From positions 496,001 through 560,000 of the forward strand of contig JAIZZJ010000016.1 of the NCBI GenBank assembly GCA_022828445.1: a stretch of DNA of 64,000 nt, given 5' to 3'. The stretch is from Graphiopsis chlorocephala. Taxonomy: Eukaryota > Ascomycota > Dothideomycetes > Cladosporiales > Cladosporiaceae. The notes below the pieces were generated by a model that was given only the letters and a program-made list of their open reading frames with translations, searched no databases and had not been told where the DNA came from. The translations under genes were made by a program, and so were the position numbers. Below are positions 9,917-23,009 of this stretch, one piece after another (positions within the stretch are counted from its first letter, which is position 1; every line of letters begins with the position of its first letter).

Positions 9917-12281
9917 CCGGGAACAAATGATGGACCCCGTTTCTCGTTACGCCGTGTGGCATAGTTTTCGAGGCTGCAGAAATGATCTCAAGATATGCGG
10001 GCAAGCTGGGAGTGCCGCCATGACTTAGATATGGTTGAGACATGTCCGGTTGGTACATGTCTGTTGTGATTGCAAACAGTCCTAAATTCTCTATCCAACG
10101 TGTTACTGTAACGATCTTGCTAAGTTATCTGACGACCAGTCTAAATCTCAAAAGTCATACTTTACTTCTCAGCAGTATTCTGTTGAAGGTCCGCGGCACA
10201 ATATATCTACAAGAAGCAGGGTGCCACGACTTAGCACTCCTGTCCAGCGTAAGTACTGCTCTGTGCTTGGCAAACATGAGAGTCTCTTCTTTCGATATTC
10301 GCATGTGCTAAAGCGAGCAATCTAACGGTTCGTGTCAGGTCTCTTTCTACGGCCAGATGTAACGGTGTCTGACCAGTGTATTAACGTCTGTCCAGGCGTG
10401 GAGGAAATCCACCCGACCCGGAAGATCCATATTCTTGCGTTGATTTCCTTTCCCCAACAAGGTTACTTGGTATATTACTCACCATATTATATCGGCAAGG
10501 CGCTGGCCCATCAGACTGTAGAGAGACAGTCAGTCCATTGGCGATGCCTTTGCCGCAATGTCCGTTCTTGTGGCTGCAGCTCACCACCACCTCATCAACC
10601 TGCCTGAGCTGCACAACTACGTGTAGTCTTGCTGGAGTCAAAATGGGATCCCTCGTGTGCGCCTTGTCGCAAAGCACGCCTTGCACATATTTGCGAGCTG
10701 TTACCTACACTTGCCAGTTCATAGTGCAGCCAAACGAACGCCTGGTGGGAATTTGCAGGGAGCTGACCGAGCTGAAGATTGAGCCGATATCGCGACGAGA
10801 GCGTCTCTGATTTGCTAGAACTAGATGATGCGGGGGTCAGCGTCTCGGCTCTCGCGACGGGTCGTCGGCCCTGGCCTTGGACTGCCAGCGTGGCGAATCA
10901 CGCTGGCGCGCAAAGCGCGGTATCGGTCTGTTTCGTCCGCGACGCCGACTCGCAGGGGCGCAAGCGCGCCTCACAAGAACATTGTCCGGCGCTTATATGG
11001 GCACACCAAGGCTGGGCAAGGGCGATCAGCGGCCGCGAAGTACGTGCTTACTGTACCTTTGGTAGCGATGAACTCAAAGAACTTAATTTCGACCTCATCA
11101 TTGCGATGTGCCGCCCTCCAGATCGGATGAAGCGACCGTGTGATGATGAAACACTGTCGTAAAATCGACGACTGCGGCACACACGTGGGCCCTAGACTTT
11201 TCACATGTCCAGGGCCTGAAGGAGCAACAGCTAGGAAGTGGCAATGTGTAAGTTCATATGAAGTTTGTGCGAGTATTAGAGGTGACTAGATCGACAACAG
11301 CACTTATGTTTCCGGGTCACCTGGATTTCCTCCACGCCTGGATAGACGTTATCCGACAAGATCGACCGTCTGCCTTTTCTTGGGCAAATAGTGACCATTT
11401 CCAAAACAAAGTTTTCGCTGTTCTCTTCGCCCGTTGACTTCAACAATCGGAGAGTTTCTTTCTGGACTTTCGAATCAGGTGTTTTGCGCGCCCTGATTGC
11501 TTTCAAACAATCCAGCTCGAGAATTTGTACTCAATGTTAAGTTATAGTTGGATGTCAAGATGTAAGATTCCAAGCAGTCTTACTGGTTCCTACCTTCCCT
11601 TCCATCCACTCCGTTAATCAGGCTATTTTGGTGCGATCTGATGAATCGTCTTCCATATACTTACGTGATACGATGAATGAGGAAGCGATGACAGATCTAA
11701 CGAAGTCGAAAGAAGGATCTAACATGTCACAAGGCGATTGCAAGAACATGTTGTCGCGTACTTTATGACGCACCGCCGCGAATCACACGCGTTGAGCTAA
11801 TGCTTTGAAGTGGCAACTTGACAGAAATTGGAGCTCGAAGACGACAAAGCGACCTTCGAAGGTACAGTACCGGCAGTCTAACGCATGTAGTCCCTGACGG
11901 AGGCTCGTAAGATGAGTCAGAGAAGAGACGCAACTCATACCCGGGGGTGCCACTCGGGCCATAATGTTAAAGGTCGGGTTCGGGAACAGAGACCATTGCG
12001 GTCGATTGTCGCACAAGCCAGGGATTACTCATCCGGCATGAATGATGCTTTCACAAAACGAAACCAGCTTCGGGATCTCGGGAAAGATCTTCTACACATA
12101 TACTGTGCATGTCTCCCACCTTTAATGGAGCCCAAGCACACCTATCGACGGAGTTCGGGAGTCCACCCCCACTATGTCGCTTGGAGCTGGTTGTTGGCAG
12201 ACTCTGGAGCTATCTTTCGGCCGGAACGCGATCGAGAAGGCGATTCGACCCCCCCGCGTAGTAGTTCATTTTTCGATAAGC
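9917..12281. repeat. Gene-poor stretch with a 90-bp inverted repeat pair
   Basis: No convincing gene is seen. Bases about 10355-10440 and 11290-11375 are inverted copies of each other, sharing tccaggcgtggaggaaatcc and a following gacccgga block. In each copy the strand carrying that block reads PGVEEI(H/Q)xTRK, so it may be a fragment of a coding sequence duplicated in inverted orientation. TACTGTA-type motifs occur at about 10105, 11050 and 11865. Confidence 0.5.
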
Positions 12282-13464
12282 ATGACTTTGGACGAGGAAT
12301 TGGCTGAAGAGCAGCAGATTAAGCTATTGAAGCACCACGTCTCGAGGGTCCTGCAAATCCGACCCGTCGAGGTCAAAACACAGCAAAGCAAAGATCACAA
12401 TCGCAAACCGCGGCGCAGAAACAACAACATTCGCCCTGATCCAAAAATGGCCAACAGCACAGCCAGAAAGCCGGAGCCGATATCTCACATCATCACTGCT
12501 ATTGTCGAAGGCAACAGAGTGTTGCGAAGTGACAAGAGCAACATCATCGGATGGAGAGACGATCTGGATGCTTTCAAACCGGTGGGACCATCACTCGATG
12601 GCTTCGACTTGTGTACCAGGTACGAAACATACGGCGACTTGACTTCGCACCGCCTTCACCAGACCATCGTCCTGAGGTCCTTCCTGGCTCTAAGCGAATG
12701 CGGTAGGCGTGATCAACATTCGGAAGAACTGCTCCTGTACGGCAAGTTCGCCAGATTGTTAGCTGGCATCATGACAAAGCTGCCTGTCAAACGGGCCGCA
12801 GCGGCGGACTACATCTGCGCGTCACTTGCAGGTGAGAAGCTGACGGTGCAACGTCGACTTTGCTGATGTACTGACCAGTTGCAGCTTCCTCTTCGCCGGC
12901 GTTTCGCAGCGCGCTGGAAAGCGTTCACCAAATTATGGATGTTGAGCGCGCTGCGACCGCAATCGGTGCGGTCCTATGTCAAGATGAGCATCTTGACATC
13001 TGGGAGGAAATTCCAGACAGACTCTCCCTCAACCCTATCAGACTTTTTGCCGAAGATTATCCGACGTTGGTACAAGTCTTTTCCCCACGGACAGCCAGTC
13101 TCGCTAACTTGCAACAGAAGTCAAGCTGGTACTTCCGAAGCAAGCACCAAGCGCTACTTCCAAGGCCGCGATGGAGCCGAGGCAAAAGTAAGTCGCCCAG
13201 CCTCAGCGAGCGGAGGTTCAACCTCCCATTCTGATAGTGCGAGGGCACGCCTGCAAGAAACAGCACACCATGCGCAGATCAAGTATGAAGGCCTTCATGG
13301 CGATTCGAGCACCACTATTCCAGCGATTGCGTGCCTGGACCCCGATGCAGGCAGCGCAAAGATGCACGAGGCTGAGACAGACAGAGTGTCATCATGCGAT
13401 CGACGTCCATCGTCTTGCTTCGGCTCAGGCTTTGGCAGTGACCATAGTCTCAGTGGCGCCATGA
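12282..13464 (+). CDS. Hypothetical protein, three exons, 3' structure uncertain
   Basis: An open frame from ATG at 12282 (MTLDEELAEEQQIKLLK) runs to a GTGAG donor near 12832. It rejoins in frame after CAG at about 12884 (SSSPAFRSALESVHQIMDVE), and a GTAAGT donor at 13188 with acceptor at 13237 continues to a stop at 13464. An overlapping frame running to 13553 has an acidic, Gln/Ser-rich composition and could instead be the true C-terminus by alternative splicing. A basic segment (KPRRRNNN) follows the N-terminal helix. No domain is recognised; the polar low-complexity tail would fit a nuclear protein, but that is a guess. Confidence 0.45.
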
Positions 13465-13559
13465 ACGCTGCGCTACAACAACAAGAGGAAGAGACCGCCC
13501 TGTTTGATGATGGTAATTACGAAAGTAGCGGGGCGTCGACAATGAACTGCTGATGGACA

Positions 13560-14172
13560 GTCTGCCCGCGCTGCTGGCTCGCACGGTCCTCGAATGGCTT
13601 GGGACAATGCTTTTTCACACAAAAGCCTTTGATTGGCCAGCGGCTGTCCCTGAGCTTGTGCGCGTTTGAGACGAGATTAAGCTTGTGCCACTAGCTCGTG
13701 TTCACGTACTGTACTGTACAGCATTCAAACTTTGCGAAGCAATGAACAGCTTCCGATGCGTCGATAAGATTTTCGCGATGCTTGATTTGGAGATGCGCAA
13801 CCACACCGCGTTTTGCTGTTGGTGACGGCCTTGGTAAGAGCTAAAATTCGGATGTGTGCGACATTTTCCTGAATTGCAACGGTACACAGCGGACCACGAT
13901 TCGGTGTTCGCGTTCCTTGTCAATATCAAAAAACTTTGAAGCAAACACAGGGTGCCCCTTCTTCTTTTACTCCGCTTACGGTCTTACGGGACTAGCGCAA
14001 GGCAGGATCCGACTTGACCTGGATTGCACTACAGAACAGGATGCTCCGAGAGTTGCAATAAGATGCCCGAGGTTGATTTCCAAGCACTAACTCAACCGTT
14101 ACGTATCAGACTCGCAAGATCATCCACGTCCCACGACTCAACATACGCAACATTTGCACGCCCGAATACAAG
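13560..14172. other. No gene seen
   Basis: There are no supported features beyond a tandem TACTGTACTGTACA motif near 13711. Confidence 0.4.
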
Positions 14173-14997
14173 ATGCCACCTTTTTCAAACCCCAAGATCG
14201 TGGATGATAGCCGCCAGGTCTCATTTTTTTCTGTATCAATGCAAGCTTCAGGATTTTCAGACCTTCTCGAGCCCCTGTTCATACTGATATACTGCGCGAC
14301 CCTGCTTTTTTCGTGGTGTCTGATGATTTATGGGAGCTACTCGTTAGGAAGGAGGGGTGTGGTACCAGACTTCCGGTAAGGCATGCCGTCAGATTACGGG
14401 TAGGATTGAGCCCTCGTCAAACATGTCAAGACTAATATGCTTGAAAGCACGACCATGGTTTACTACCTGAGTGTGGCATCCAACACATACTTACTGCCTT
14501 CCATCTGCTCGATCACAAACGACGGGCAGATATCCCTCCATTGGCCGTGGCTCGCCGCACAGAACGCCCTAGCCTGGGCCCTTGTGGCCTCGCTCTGGCA
14601 CAAGAGCGAAGAAGAACTGATTCTATCGATAATAAGGTATGTGCAAACAGGTTTCAAAGCTGAGTCGCATCTTTTGATATGAAGAAGTAGTGTCACCAAC
14701 ATGGTCTGCGCAGTCGCGGCCGTCAGCCTCTTCGCTCTGCAGCATATCGCGGGCAACCGTCACATGCGCTTCGACTTTGAGACACTCACCAGCCTAGCAC
14801 TTGTCTCGACTGTCGCTTTCAACACTGCGTATCTTTCTCGACACTTGTGGCTGCAGCACTCTGGCAAAGACGTGGAATGCGACAGCATTGGCGAATCGTG
14901 TCGGTCAAGCTGCACCTCTTGCATTGGAACACCGACAGGCCTACGGTCGCGCAATGCCGCAGAGAGTTCTAGGACTGTTGGAATTGAGGTCAGATAG
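14173..14997 (+). CDS. Putative multi-pass membrane protein, unrecognised
   Basis: Proposed exons are 14173-14375, 14448-14636 and 14691 onward, with GTAAGG/AAG and GTATGT/TAG borders that keep frame. Hydrophobic runs appear at LLEPLFILIYCATLLFSW, LHWPWLAAQNALAWALVASL, MVCAVAAVSLFALQHIA and LTSLALVSTVAFNTAYL, so at least four membrane segments are likely. The C-terminus after LWLQHSGK is ambiguous: two frames stay open to about 15000. No family is recognised. The next gene starts about 640 bases downstream on the same strand. Confidence 0.45.
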
Positions 14998-15636
14998 ACG
15001 GTAATTACGTGTCGTCAGCGACACCCCTATGTCGCATGCGAGTCTGCAAGTTGCGCGAATGTCTCAGGCTTCGTTTGATCCAACGATAGTCACCGGTATC
15101 CACAACTTGTTCCGTATGTTCGATGTGCGATTCATTACACGAACTCCAGATCACAACGTAGTATCCTGTGCAATTCTTTTTCCCTCATAACCGGCACAGA
15201 ATAACCTTGAGTCGAAGAGGAAATCTTCACAAACACATCCACCAATCCTGTCTCCATAGTAGTCTGCCAGAACATCGCGCCATGATCGTACAAATTTCTT
15301 CCACCGATGCCGAGCAGACTTGTGTGTCGAGGCACAGTGCGTGTACCAGTTACGTTCATGGGACCGAGCGAGTCAGTACAACGCCACATGCCTGGTCTAC
15401 AGTGATGCTACACTACCTGCTCACCTAGTGTTCGCGCTGACTGATTTACATCGGCCGCCCGAAAGACCACGTTGACAGTCCAGGTCATTCTCGTGCAGCG
15501 ATACCGTAATCATCGGTCTATGTTACAGTACATCAGCAAGAACGAGAGCAAACTACTTGCATGAGTCACTCTATCTACACTTTTTTGTTCCTTTCGACTC
15601 GAAATCATATTCTCGTCACTTTCATCTCCAGCTTCG

Positions 15637-16892
15637 ATGGTGGAAATGTCCATTCCTGTCGATGCCCTCGGCACCAGGAGATACACGCGCAACGGTACAT
15701 CCTCCCACAGTGCCCAGGTCGGCAGCTCGTCGTCTACATACATGGCGGACGAGGATGATGACCAGAACGTGGTTATAGAGCAGGTATGAGAGCTCAGGAG
15801 TTCGAGGCATCACTCGTTCACGGAAAGAAAATAACGGTCACCAGGGTCGCCTGTCACAGTTCGAATACATCTGCATTGCTCAGCCGACGTGGAATCGGAA
15901 AGTTTGTGATGAATGGTTCGTTTTCGAAGACGACTATCTCCCTGGTAATACCTCTACATTGATGCGACACAAGCTAGAACTCGAGACGCCCGGAAAACTG
16001 GCGGCAGATTATCCCGAGTGGAGATGGAGAATGATGCGAGTGAGCCAGGACATGGTTGCCGAATGGCGAGATCACACGCGTGCCTGCGAAATCAGACATT
16101 TTGGTTCGTTCCTTCATAATGATTTCTTCGCCTGTAGCCTACAAGAAGCACAAGAGAACATAGTAAGTCCATCCATATCTGGCATAGAATCGCTTTTGAA
16201 TCTGACGAATCTGGTGTAGCTCGTCCGGTTTGACGATGAGTTTCGGAAAGACGGCAAGTCGTTCCTAATACTATGGGCGATCATGGTCAGCCTGATGCAC
16301 TGGGAGCTGCATGAACAAAGCAATTGGTCACGTTAAGTAGTAATCCACTATCGCACACTTGAAGCGGTCTGACCATCTCGCAGCTCACGGCCGTGACGAA
16401 AAGACAAGTGAGACCTTCGGCCTCGTCGGCTGTGCATTGTTGACTGTCCTGAACGAGGTTCAGCAGGCGGACCAATTGAGATCGGATTCGCTTCTGGAGG
16501 ACCTTGGTCTGGTCATGTGTATGGCACTCGAGTGGGCTCGCAGCCAAGCCAGTCACGGTGTTCGAAACGAGGATCTCGTCTGGCGAGAATACGTGGTGGC
16601 TTACGCAAAGAAAGGCAAGATCGATCTCGTAAAAACGCCTTTACAAAACGCAAGTGAGCTCGTCACAAATCTGAAGGCTGATCGCAAGCGCGTGGGTATT
16701 CCCAGAGCCGACTGCTGGGGCTGGCGACAGAAGGTAAGCTAACCAGTTGTATTTTACCATTGTCCTTTCTCGGCCAAGCACGATCCCAGCTGATTTTTGC
16801 AGTTTGACCGATTTGTGTCCAGACACGGCACGAGCGATGGAGGTTGGAATGTGACGCCTGTTGGTCGTCTTGAAGCTATCACTCAGCTGTAG
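15637..16892 (+). CDS. Hypothetical protein, 338 residues, five exons
   Basis: Exons 15637-15783, 15845-16162, 16220-16331, 16384-16733 and 16803-16892 join in frame. All introns are 52-69 nt; donors are GTATGA, GTAAGT, GTTAAG and GTAAGC. The protein starts MVEMSIPVDALGTRRYTRNG, has an acidic segment (ADEDDDQNVV), Trp-rich patches (DEWFVFEDDY; YPEWRWRMM) and ends ITQL. It appears soluble apart from one hydrophobic run (FLILWAIMVSLMHWEL). Five consistent splice junctions argue strongly for a real gene although no family is recognised. Confidence 0.65.
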
Positions 16893-18617
16893 CGAATGAG
16901 TTGCGGTAATCACGACACTCTGCATTTTCAACTATGCCAAAGGTCGGGCCGCTGAATTTAGCACTCGCATCTTGCTTCGTGTAGTCAGTCATCGCAACAC
17001 AAGCCTATTTGCGACGTATCATTGGATTGGAAACTTCGCAGCGCGCGTGACCGTGAGTTTGATTATATTGAGACATGTCCTTGTCCATCGAGACTTTCCG
17101 AAGCGCATTGAAACCACTAAGCTACATTGACCTTTACGTTACTCTAAGTGAGCCTGGGACCGCGGTACCGCTCACGCCTTGCGCAAACAAATTTGACCCG
17201 GCTACTTTAAACTCCTCGCGGCCGTGCTGAATCTTTGTCACACCTGATGCCTTTGGCTTCGTTCTATGTATACATGAGCTCGAAGACGGAAATCGATCGT
17301 GTTGGTGGTTTGCCTTTGAATCACAGCATCCAGTGGCGAATATATACCCTTGACGCCATCGTCGCGCGTGGTTCAGGTTCATCACTACAGCCCAAGACGG
17401 AATGAGATTGTACTAATGCTTGAGGAGAATTTGATATGTTCATGACATGACGTTTCTTGCAAGAGAAGCGTGGATGTTGTTGGCCGTCTGACAGTGTGCC
17501 ATCGATGCTGCCACGATGCCGACATGCTCATGGCGCCTCACGAGCGTCCTGTGGTGGAGGTGGCCACACGTATGCTGACTAGTATGCATTTGGGAGCTTA
17601 TGGAAAAGCAGAAAATACGCTCATCAAGCCAATTTTTCCACCCTACCCCGCTGCGAACGGACTCGGGAACAGGATGCGTCTCATACTGGCACATCACAAG
17701 AATATAGACGAGACGTTGTTGCTGAGCTGCAGTATAGAAGTCGTGCAACCACTGGACCTTATGTGATTTATCTACGTTAAATCGTCACAGGTCGTCTGAT
17801 GCCCACAATTATCATCTCAACTCAAGTACACACAGGCAGATGCGATCTGGCTGCATTATCTGGTCGAATTTGAGCTCTCGAAGGGTTAGAGTTAGTGCAA
17901 AGGTACAGGTCGCTGACGATCAGAAGCAACGTTGTCCGATGGATAGTTTCGTTCACGCGTATAGTACCAGTGACACTAACGATTGGAATGTTGAAAAGAT
18001 GCGTCAGATGAGATCGTCGCTTCGACGCCACTTGAATTATTGATCGCGACGCGCGGCTGTGATCCGCATTCCTCCCATTTTCGTGTGTTCGTGGCCTCTT
18101 TGCAGTATTTTTGCGACTGCATCTTGTTCCAGATAAGTTTTATCGTACCGCTGACCATGGTCGCATGGCATAATCATGTTTCGAGACGCAAAACTGACCG
18201 ACTCGGCACCAGCACTAGACAGAATTACTGTATAGTACTGTACCCTTCTGCTTCTGTGATTGACGTGAATTCCTTCCATCCAAGGTGTCACCCAATGGGC
18301 GGGGTCCCAGTCTCCGGTCTGCGAGGCTGTGATTTTGGACACGTTGAGAGCCGATGAAGAAAGATCATTGGCGAGACCTGCATGCGGCAGATTTCATTTG
18401 CCTGCATTGAGACCTGTTGAGCGCCACGCTGGGTCCAGAGGCTCGTTTCTTTCCCGTCCCTCTTTATCGGCCGCGTGTATGCTGTCGAATCGCATAAAGC
18501 CTACCATTCTCGTACCACTCAGGGACACTACATTCAATTATTCCCTGAGACGTGAGAGATAAAACTTGTAAAGTCATTTACACATCCCCGAGCAGAATTC
18601 ACAAAAAAGAGCTCGCC
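16893..18617. other. Intergenic, no gene seen
   Basis: Short open frames on both strands lack splice-consistent continuation or recognisable motifs. The last 200 bases are the presumptive promoter of the MFS gene at 18618. A TACTGTATAGTACTGTAC cluster lies near 18226. Confidence 0.4.
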
Positions 18618-20418
18618 ATGCCCATCGCACGTAAATTTAGTGAGAAATCTTTGCACACCCCGCCGATATCGCCGGTCTCGACGATTCAGTCTGAGCTCAC
18701 CCTTCCTCTCGACAAGACAGAGCGCTCCGATGCCAGCACCGAAGAGGAAATCACCCCGTCATGGGCAGTGAGCGGTCAGATCAAGTGGACGGTGGCCTGC
18801 CAAGCGTTTGTCATGTTTATAGTATCCATTGACTCGACAATCCTGACGACCACCCTGCCGGTAAGCAAAAACAGCGGTCGGCACAGCGTATCGTTGCTGA
18901 TGATTTTTCAGGCTGTTGCGGGTGCGCTTGAGGCCAATTCTAATGAGTCGTTCTGGATCGCGGCAAGCTACCTGCTCGCCAGTGCCTGTTGTCAACCCGT
19001 CATGTCGACGGTGGCAGATCTGTGTGGCCGTATGCCCGTATCGTTGGCGGCAGTACTCTTGTTCACCATCGGGAGCACGATATGCAGCGTTGCATCGACA
19101 GTGAGTCAGATGCTTGTCGGTCGAACTATCCAAGGCGTGGGTGGAGGTGGAATGACAAGCTTGAATCTTATCATCTTGGCCGATCTGATTCCGCTTCGCG
19201 AGAGGTCCAAGTATCTGGGACTGATCCAACTGGTCTTCGGACTTGGAACCTGTTTGGCACCCATCCTCGGCGCTCTGCTGGCCGAACGGGACTGGAGATG
19301 GTAAGGTTGAGGGTTCGAAAGAATTTCAGCCGTGGTAATGGAAATGCTGACTTGACGAAAGGTTGTTTTATATCAATCTACCATTCTGCGGCATCGCTTT
19401 GATTGCCGTGCCGATCTGCCTACGGCGCAATCCTGTGGTGCGTGAAACACAGTCGTCATTTGCCACGGCTGACTGGATGGGAATGGCTGCTTTTGTGGCA
19501 AGTATCACATGCTTCCTGGTCGGACTAAGCTGGGGTGGATCAACATACCCGTGGAAGAGCTTCGGGACTCTGTTCCCCATGACCCTTGGATGCGTTGGAG
19601 TGGTGACGACGATCCTCTACGAAGTCTACCTTGCTCACAACCCATTCCTGCGGAAGTCTCTTTTCCAAAATCGCTCAACAATCATCAGCTATTCAGGGAC
19701 GCTACAGCAGGGCATGATGGTAAGCGGACACCAGTGCGAAGCCCATGTCAAGGTTTTACGCTAATTAGCACGGGAAAAGCTCTTCGCAGTATCGTTCTTC
19801 GTTCCGATGTATCTATTGGCGTGCAGATTGCACAGCCCGGTTGACACAGGCACGGCGATGCTGCCCCTCAGTCTCACTCTGGTGCCCATCAGCGGTATCG
19901 TGGGGGCAGTCATCACTCGACTGGGTTTTTATCGTTGGGCAGTTTGGGCTGGTTGGACACTGAGCATGATCGGATCGATCTCACTGAGCATAATCGACCT
20001 TGACACACCGACACCGATCCAAGCCATCATTTTCGTTTGCTTAGGAGCAGGCAATGGAGTGCTCCTGATGGGTTTGACCATGGCTGTTCAAGCATCCGTC
20101 AGAAAGAGCGATGCGGCCCACGCTGCGAACATGTATACTTTCTTGCGAACTCTCGGGTTCGCCTTTGGCCTGCTAGTGGGCGCCGTGATCGTGAGGAATC
20201 TCCTCAATCAACGGGCTCAGCAGCTTGGCATGTTGATCAGCGTCGATTCGGGTGTGGAAAGTCTCATTGCGGAGATAAAGCGAATGGAGGATGGGCCAGA
20301 GAAGCAGCAACTGCGCGGAGTCTTCCTCTGGGCGCTTCGGCGGCTCTTCGTCTTCATAGCGGCGTTGAGTGGGTTCAATCTCATTTGCAGTGTGTGGATC
20401 CGTCACGAAACGATGTAA
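18618..20418 (+). CDS. MFS multidrug/metabolite efflux transporter, DHA2 (14-TM) type
   Basis: Four exons (18618-18860, 18912-19300, 19362-19719, 19780-20418) give 542 residues, typical for DHA2 pumps. The start is the ATG after a gctcgcc context. A cytosolic Ser/Pro-rich N-terminus is followed by TM1 with FIVSIDSTILTTTLPAVA (family motif D1). The signature VADLCGRMPVSL lies in the loop between TM2 and TM3, then GRTIQGVGGGGMTSLNLIIL and the antiporter-like motif C region GLGTCLAPILGALL, followed by WRWLFYINLP. The protein should export toxic compounds or secondary metabolites across the plasma membrane by proton antiport. The first intron (51 nt) is a multiple of three, so it can be mistaken for coding sequence. 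All motifs look intact. Confidence 0.9.
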
Positions 20419-21281
20419 CTTAGATTCGACAAGGAGAATCATGGCAAATGGCATAAAGTGGCGCACACGGGAGGCGGAACGAGGTCATGTCGACGTGTCT
20501 GACCTGCAAAAGAAGCTGCTATCCCTTTCAGCATGTAGGCTGGCCGAGTCACAGGGTTTTACCATGCGAAGTAAGTTATGTAACTTATCAAGATCCGATC
20601 CCTATTACATTTCCCTTCCCGCAACTCGTGAGCTGTGATGAGGTGCCCAGATACTTCGATTCACTTGAGCGCACCGATGGTGTCCAAAGCACATTCAAAT
20701 AAGTAAGGATGAAACTTGTACTGTAGTTGTGATACGACATTTTTCAAAAAATATAAGCTCAGCTTCAGGCAGTGTGGTGCTTGCTATCCTTTTTTGGATT
20801 GGCTACGACCGGCGGCGATCTGTTCAATCTGAGCACGATCGCTGACCCATTACGACGATCTGTCAAATTCTCAAAGTCCTTGCAGCGCCTCGCGCACTGC
20901 ATAAGAGTGTATGTTCTCGCTGACGTATTGATTCAAATCACCCGGCATAGCGAGAGATGCTGTAATAGAGTGGTGTGGTAAGATTGGTACAGCTTGCCGG
21001 GTTGGCAGATCACTCTCATACGAACATATGCTTGCCATATCCCGGAGGAAGAGGCCGGACTGTCAGCTGGCGGTTCAAGGTCATAGCTCGGTGATAACGC
21101 AATATCGGTTCGATACGAGCACTGGACCTGCAGATGATCGAGGAGGCTTGTGAGCCGGGCTCCAGTACTTAGGGCCACAGACAAGACATCTGAGTTGCCT
21201 GCCAAATAAGTTATGATCATCTGCCTTACCGATTCCCTCGACGAGAGTAAGCAGAAAACCTCAAACTGAATTCCTTACACG
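20419..21281. other. Intergenic, no gene seen
   Basis: No open frame with supporting features is present. One TACTGTA motif lies near 20720. Confidence 0.4.
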
Positions 21282-22090
21282 ATGCCCGTATCACTACTCA
21301 CGCTCCCCTGTGAGCTTCGCGAACATATTCTCACAGCACTGCTTTTGCAGAGTGGCAGCATCCGCTTGCAACACGATACAGGATGCAAAACCGTCTTCAC
21401 GCCTGCAATTTCGCAAGTCTGTAGAGTATTGCGGGAAGAAGCAGTTCGTGTATATTATCGCGTCAACACCTTCACCTTAACCATTGATCCAGAGGAAGTG
21501 AGTCTGGACATCGAGCTCTTTTCACGTGCACAATGCACTATGTATGCTGACATCGAATGCATTAGGCACAATCCAACGATCTCTTCGCTTCCTTTTTTGC
21601 CAATCCTGATGCAAGCGACAATGGAAAAGCCCACGTTGGTCTCGAGGTCCCCCCACGACCATCGTATCCCCCAGGTTTCACGAAAGACCTCCGCCACTTG
21701 AGGATCAATCTGTTCCTTCCGGATCCCTACAACCGTGGACTATGGATGAACACACTTGCTCAACAGCTCACGAGCCTGATACTATCGATCGGCGAGGGAA
21801 CAAACTTGAAAGACATAAGGATCTTGATCGCAACCTGGCATCGGTTTCGCGAGCTCACCGAGTGGCAGACCGAAGTACTTTGTCTGCTGAGGCAGTTAAG
21901 TGCTCGGAGGTATACTCAAGTCAGAACTCGAAGCTTAGATAGGAAGTTAAGAGCTTCATTGCAGGAGCTTGATCTGGTAAGTCGATTGCGAAAAGTTTCC
22001 ATGATGTGTGATCCGAATGTCTTTGACGGGTTTTCTGACACGACGGGGAGCGATATGGACTGGGAATGGGAAGGTGGTGTCCTTATATGA
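21282..22090 (+). CDS. F-box-like/2EXR-type hypothetical protein
   Basis: Two exons (21282-21497, 21566-22090; GTGAGT donor, TAG acceptor) give 246 residues. The N-terminus MPVSLLTLPCELREHIL, followed by a hydrophobic-basic stretch ISQVCRVLREEAVRVYY, has the pattern of the F-box-like domains common in filamentous ascomycetes. The C-terminal half contains a leucine-spaced segment (LRHLRINLFLPDPYNRGLW; DIRILIATWHRFRELTEW) and an acidic end. Without the intron the frame closes early at about 21700. If F-box-like, it would recruit substrates to an SCF ubiquitin ligase, but no substrate can be inferred. A second GTAAGT at about 21976 may give an alternative splice form. Confidence 0.65.
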
Positions 22091-22800
22091 TAATGAACTG
22101 GACGTGAGGGTCAATAGTACGAATGAAAAAAGGACCTAGAAGATGGTCCAATTCTGCAGGCTGTCGCGGTCTGGCGTCAAACACACGGTGAGAATGAAAC
22201 CTCAACACCATGAGGGAAAACATCTCTCGCGATCGTCCGAAGCGCAATCTTGCTGACTGTATCTGGTAGCGTGAAGCTTTATGATTGAGTCAGCTTTTTC
22301 TGAAAGACGTTGGCGAAATAGTCAGATGAGTAACGTACATTATGATGTTTGTAGGCGGAGATGTTGGTCCCGTATGTAGGCTTTTGATATCAGTACCACC
22401 TTCTCTTGCCACGGCGTCGCCGAATCTAGAAGAAGTCAGCAACGCCTTGAGCTGCCCGAATCCCTTTGTTCTGAGCTTCCATACTTTGCAAGAATCGTGG
22501 AGCGCACTTCATGGACCTCATCGTTCATACGGTACACACGTGCCATCTGAAACTCGGGATGTCAGCTGATGTCAGCTGGTAGATACATGCAAGGCGCGGT
22601 AAGCGTACCCATTTGCCCATCTCGAGAAGTAATGAATCGAAGCGAAAGAGGCTTCGGTGACCGAAAGACAGCGAGGTATAAACCTCCGCGCGGCGTACTT
22701 TGAGCTTGGCGAAAGGATGGAGAACGTGTCATCGCGGCCGGGGGCCCCACGTCCAACTAAATACAGAGTGTCCGACATCAAACCAATGACGGGGGAGTCC
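22091..22800. other. Intergenic, no gene seen
   Basis: There are only short unsupported open frames, and no repeat units until 22805. Confidence 0.4.
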
Positions 22801-22804
22801 GTAC

Positions 22805-22965
22805 ATCGTAAGCAGGACTAAAGATAGCACGCGGTGACAAGCAGATGACAGATGCATAGGTCCAAAGATAAGCCGAAATCTTAGGCACGGCCGAAAATAG
22901 CTCATGAATACCAGCAGGATCAATGTTAAGCTTACGAGATAGTAAAGTACTCAGCAACATTTGAG
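22805..22965 (+). repeat. Short array of 30-bp units
   Basis: Units gtaagcaggactaaagatag, ggtgacaagcagatgacag, ccaaagataagccg and ataccagcaggatcaatg belong to the same family as 3165-4080. Confidence 0.6.
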
Positions 22966-23009
22966 CTATGTTGATACGAGATGCGACGGGGAAGTTACAA
23001 CAAACGATA

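Noticed and set aside
17470..17766. 98-codon plus-strand frame as a gene
   Set aside because: No motif, no splice support and an overlapping frame of similar length on the other strand.
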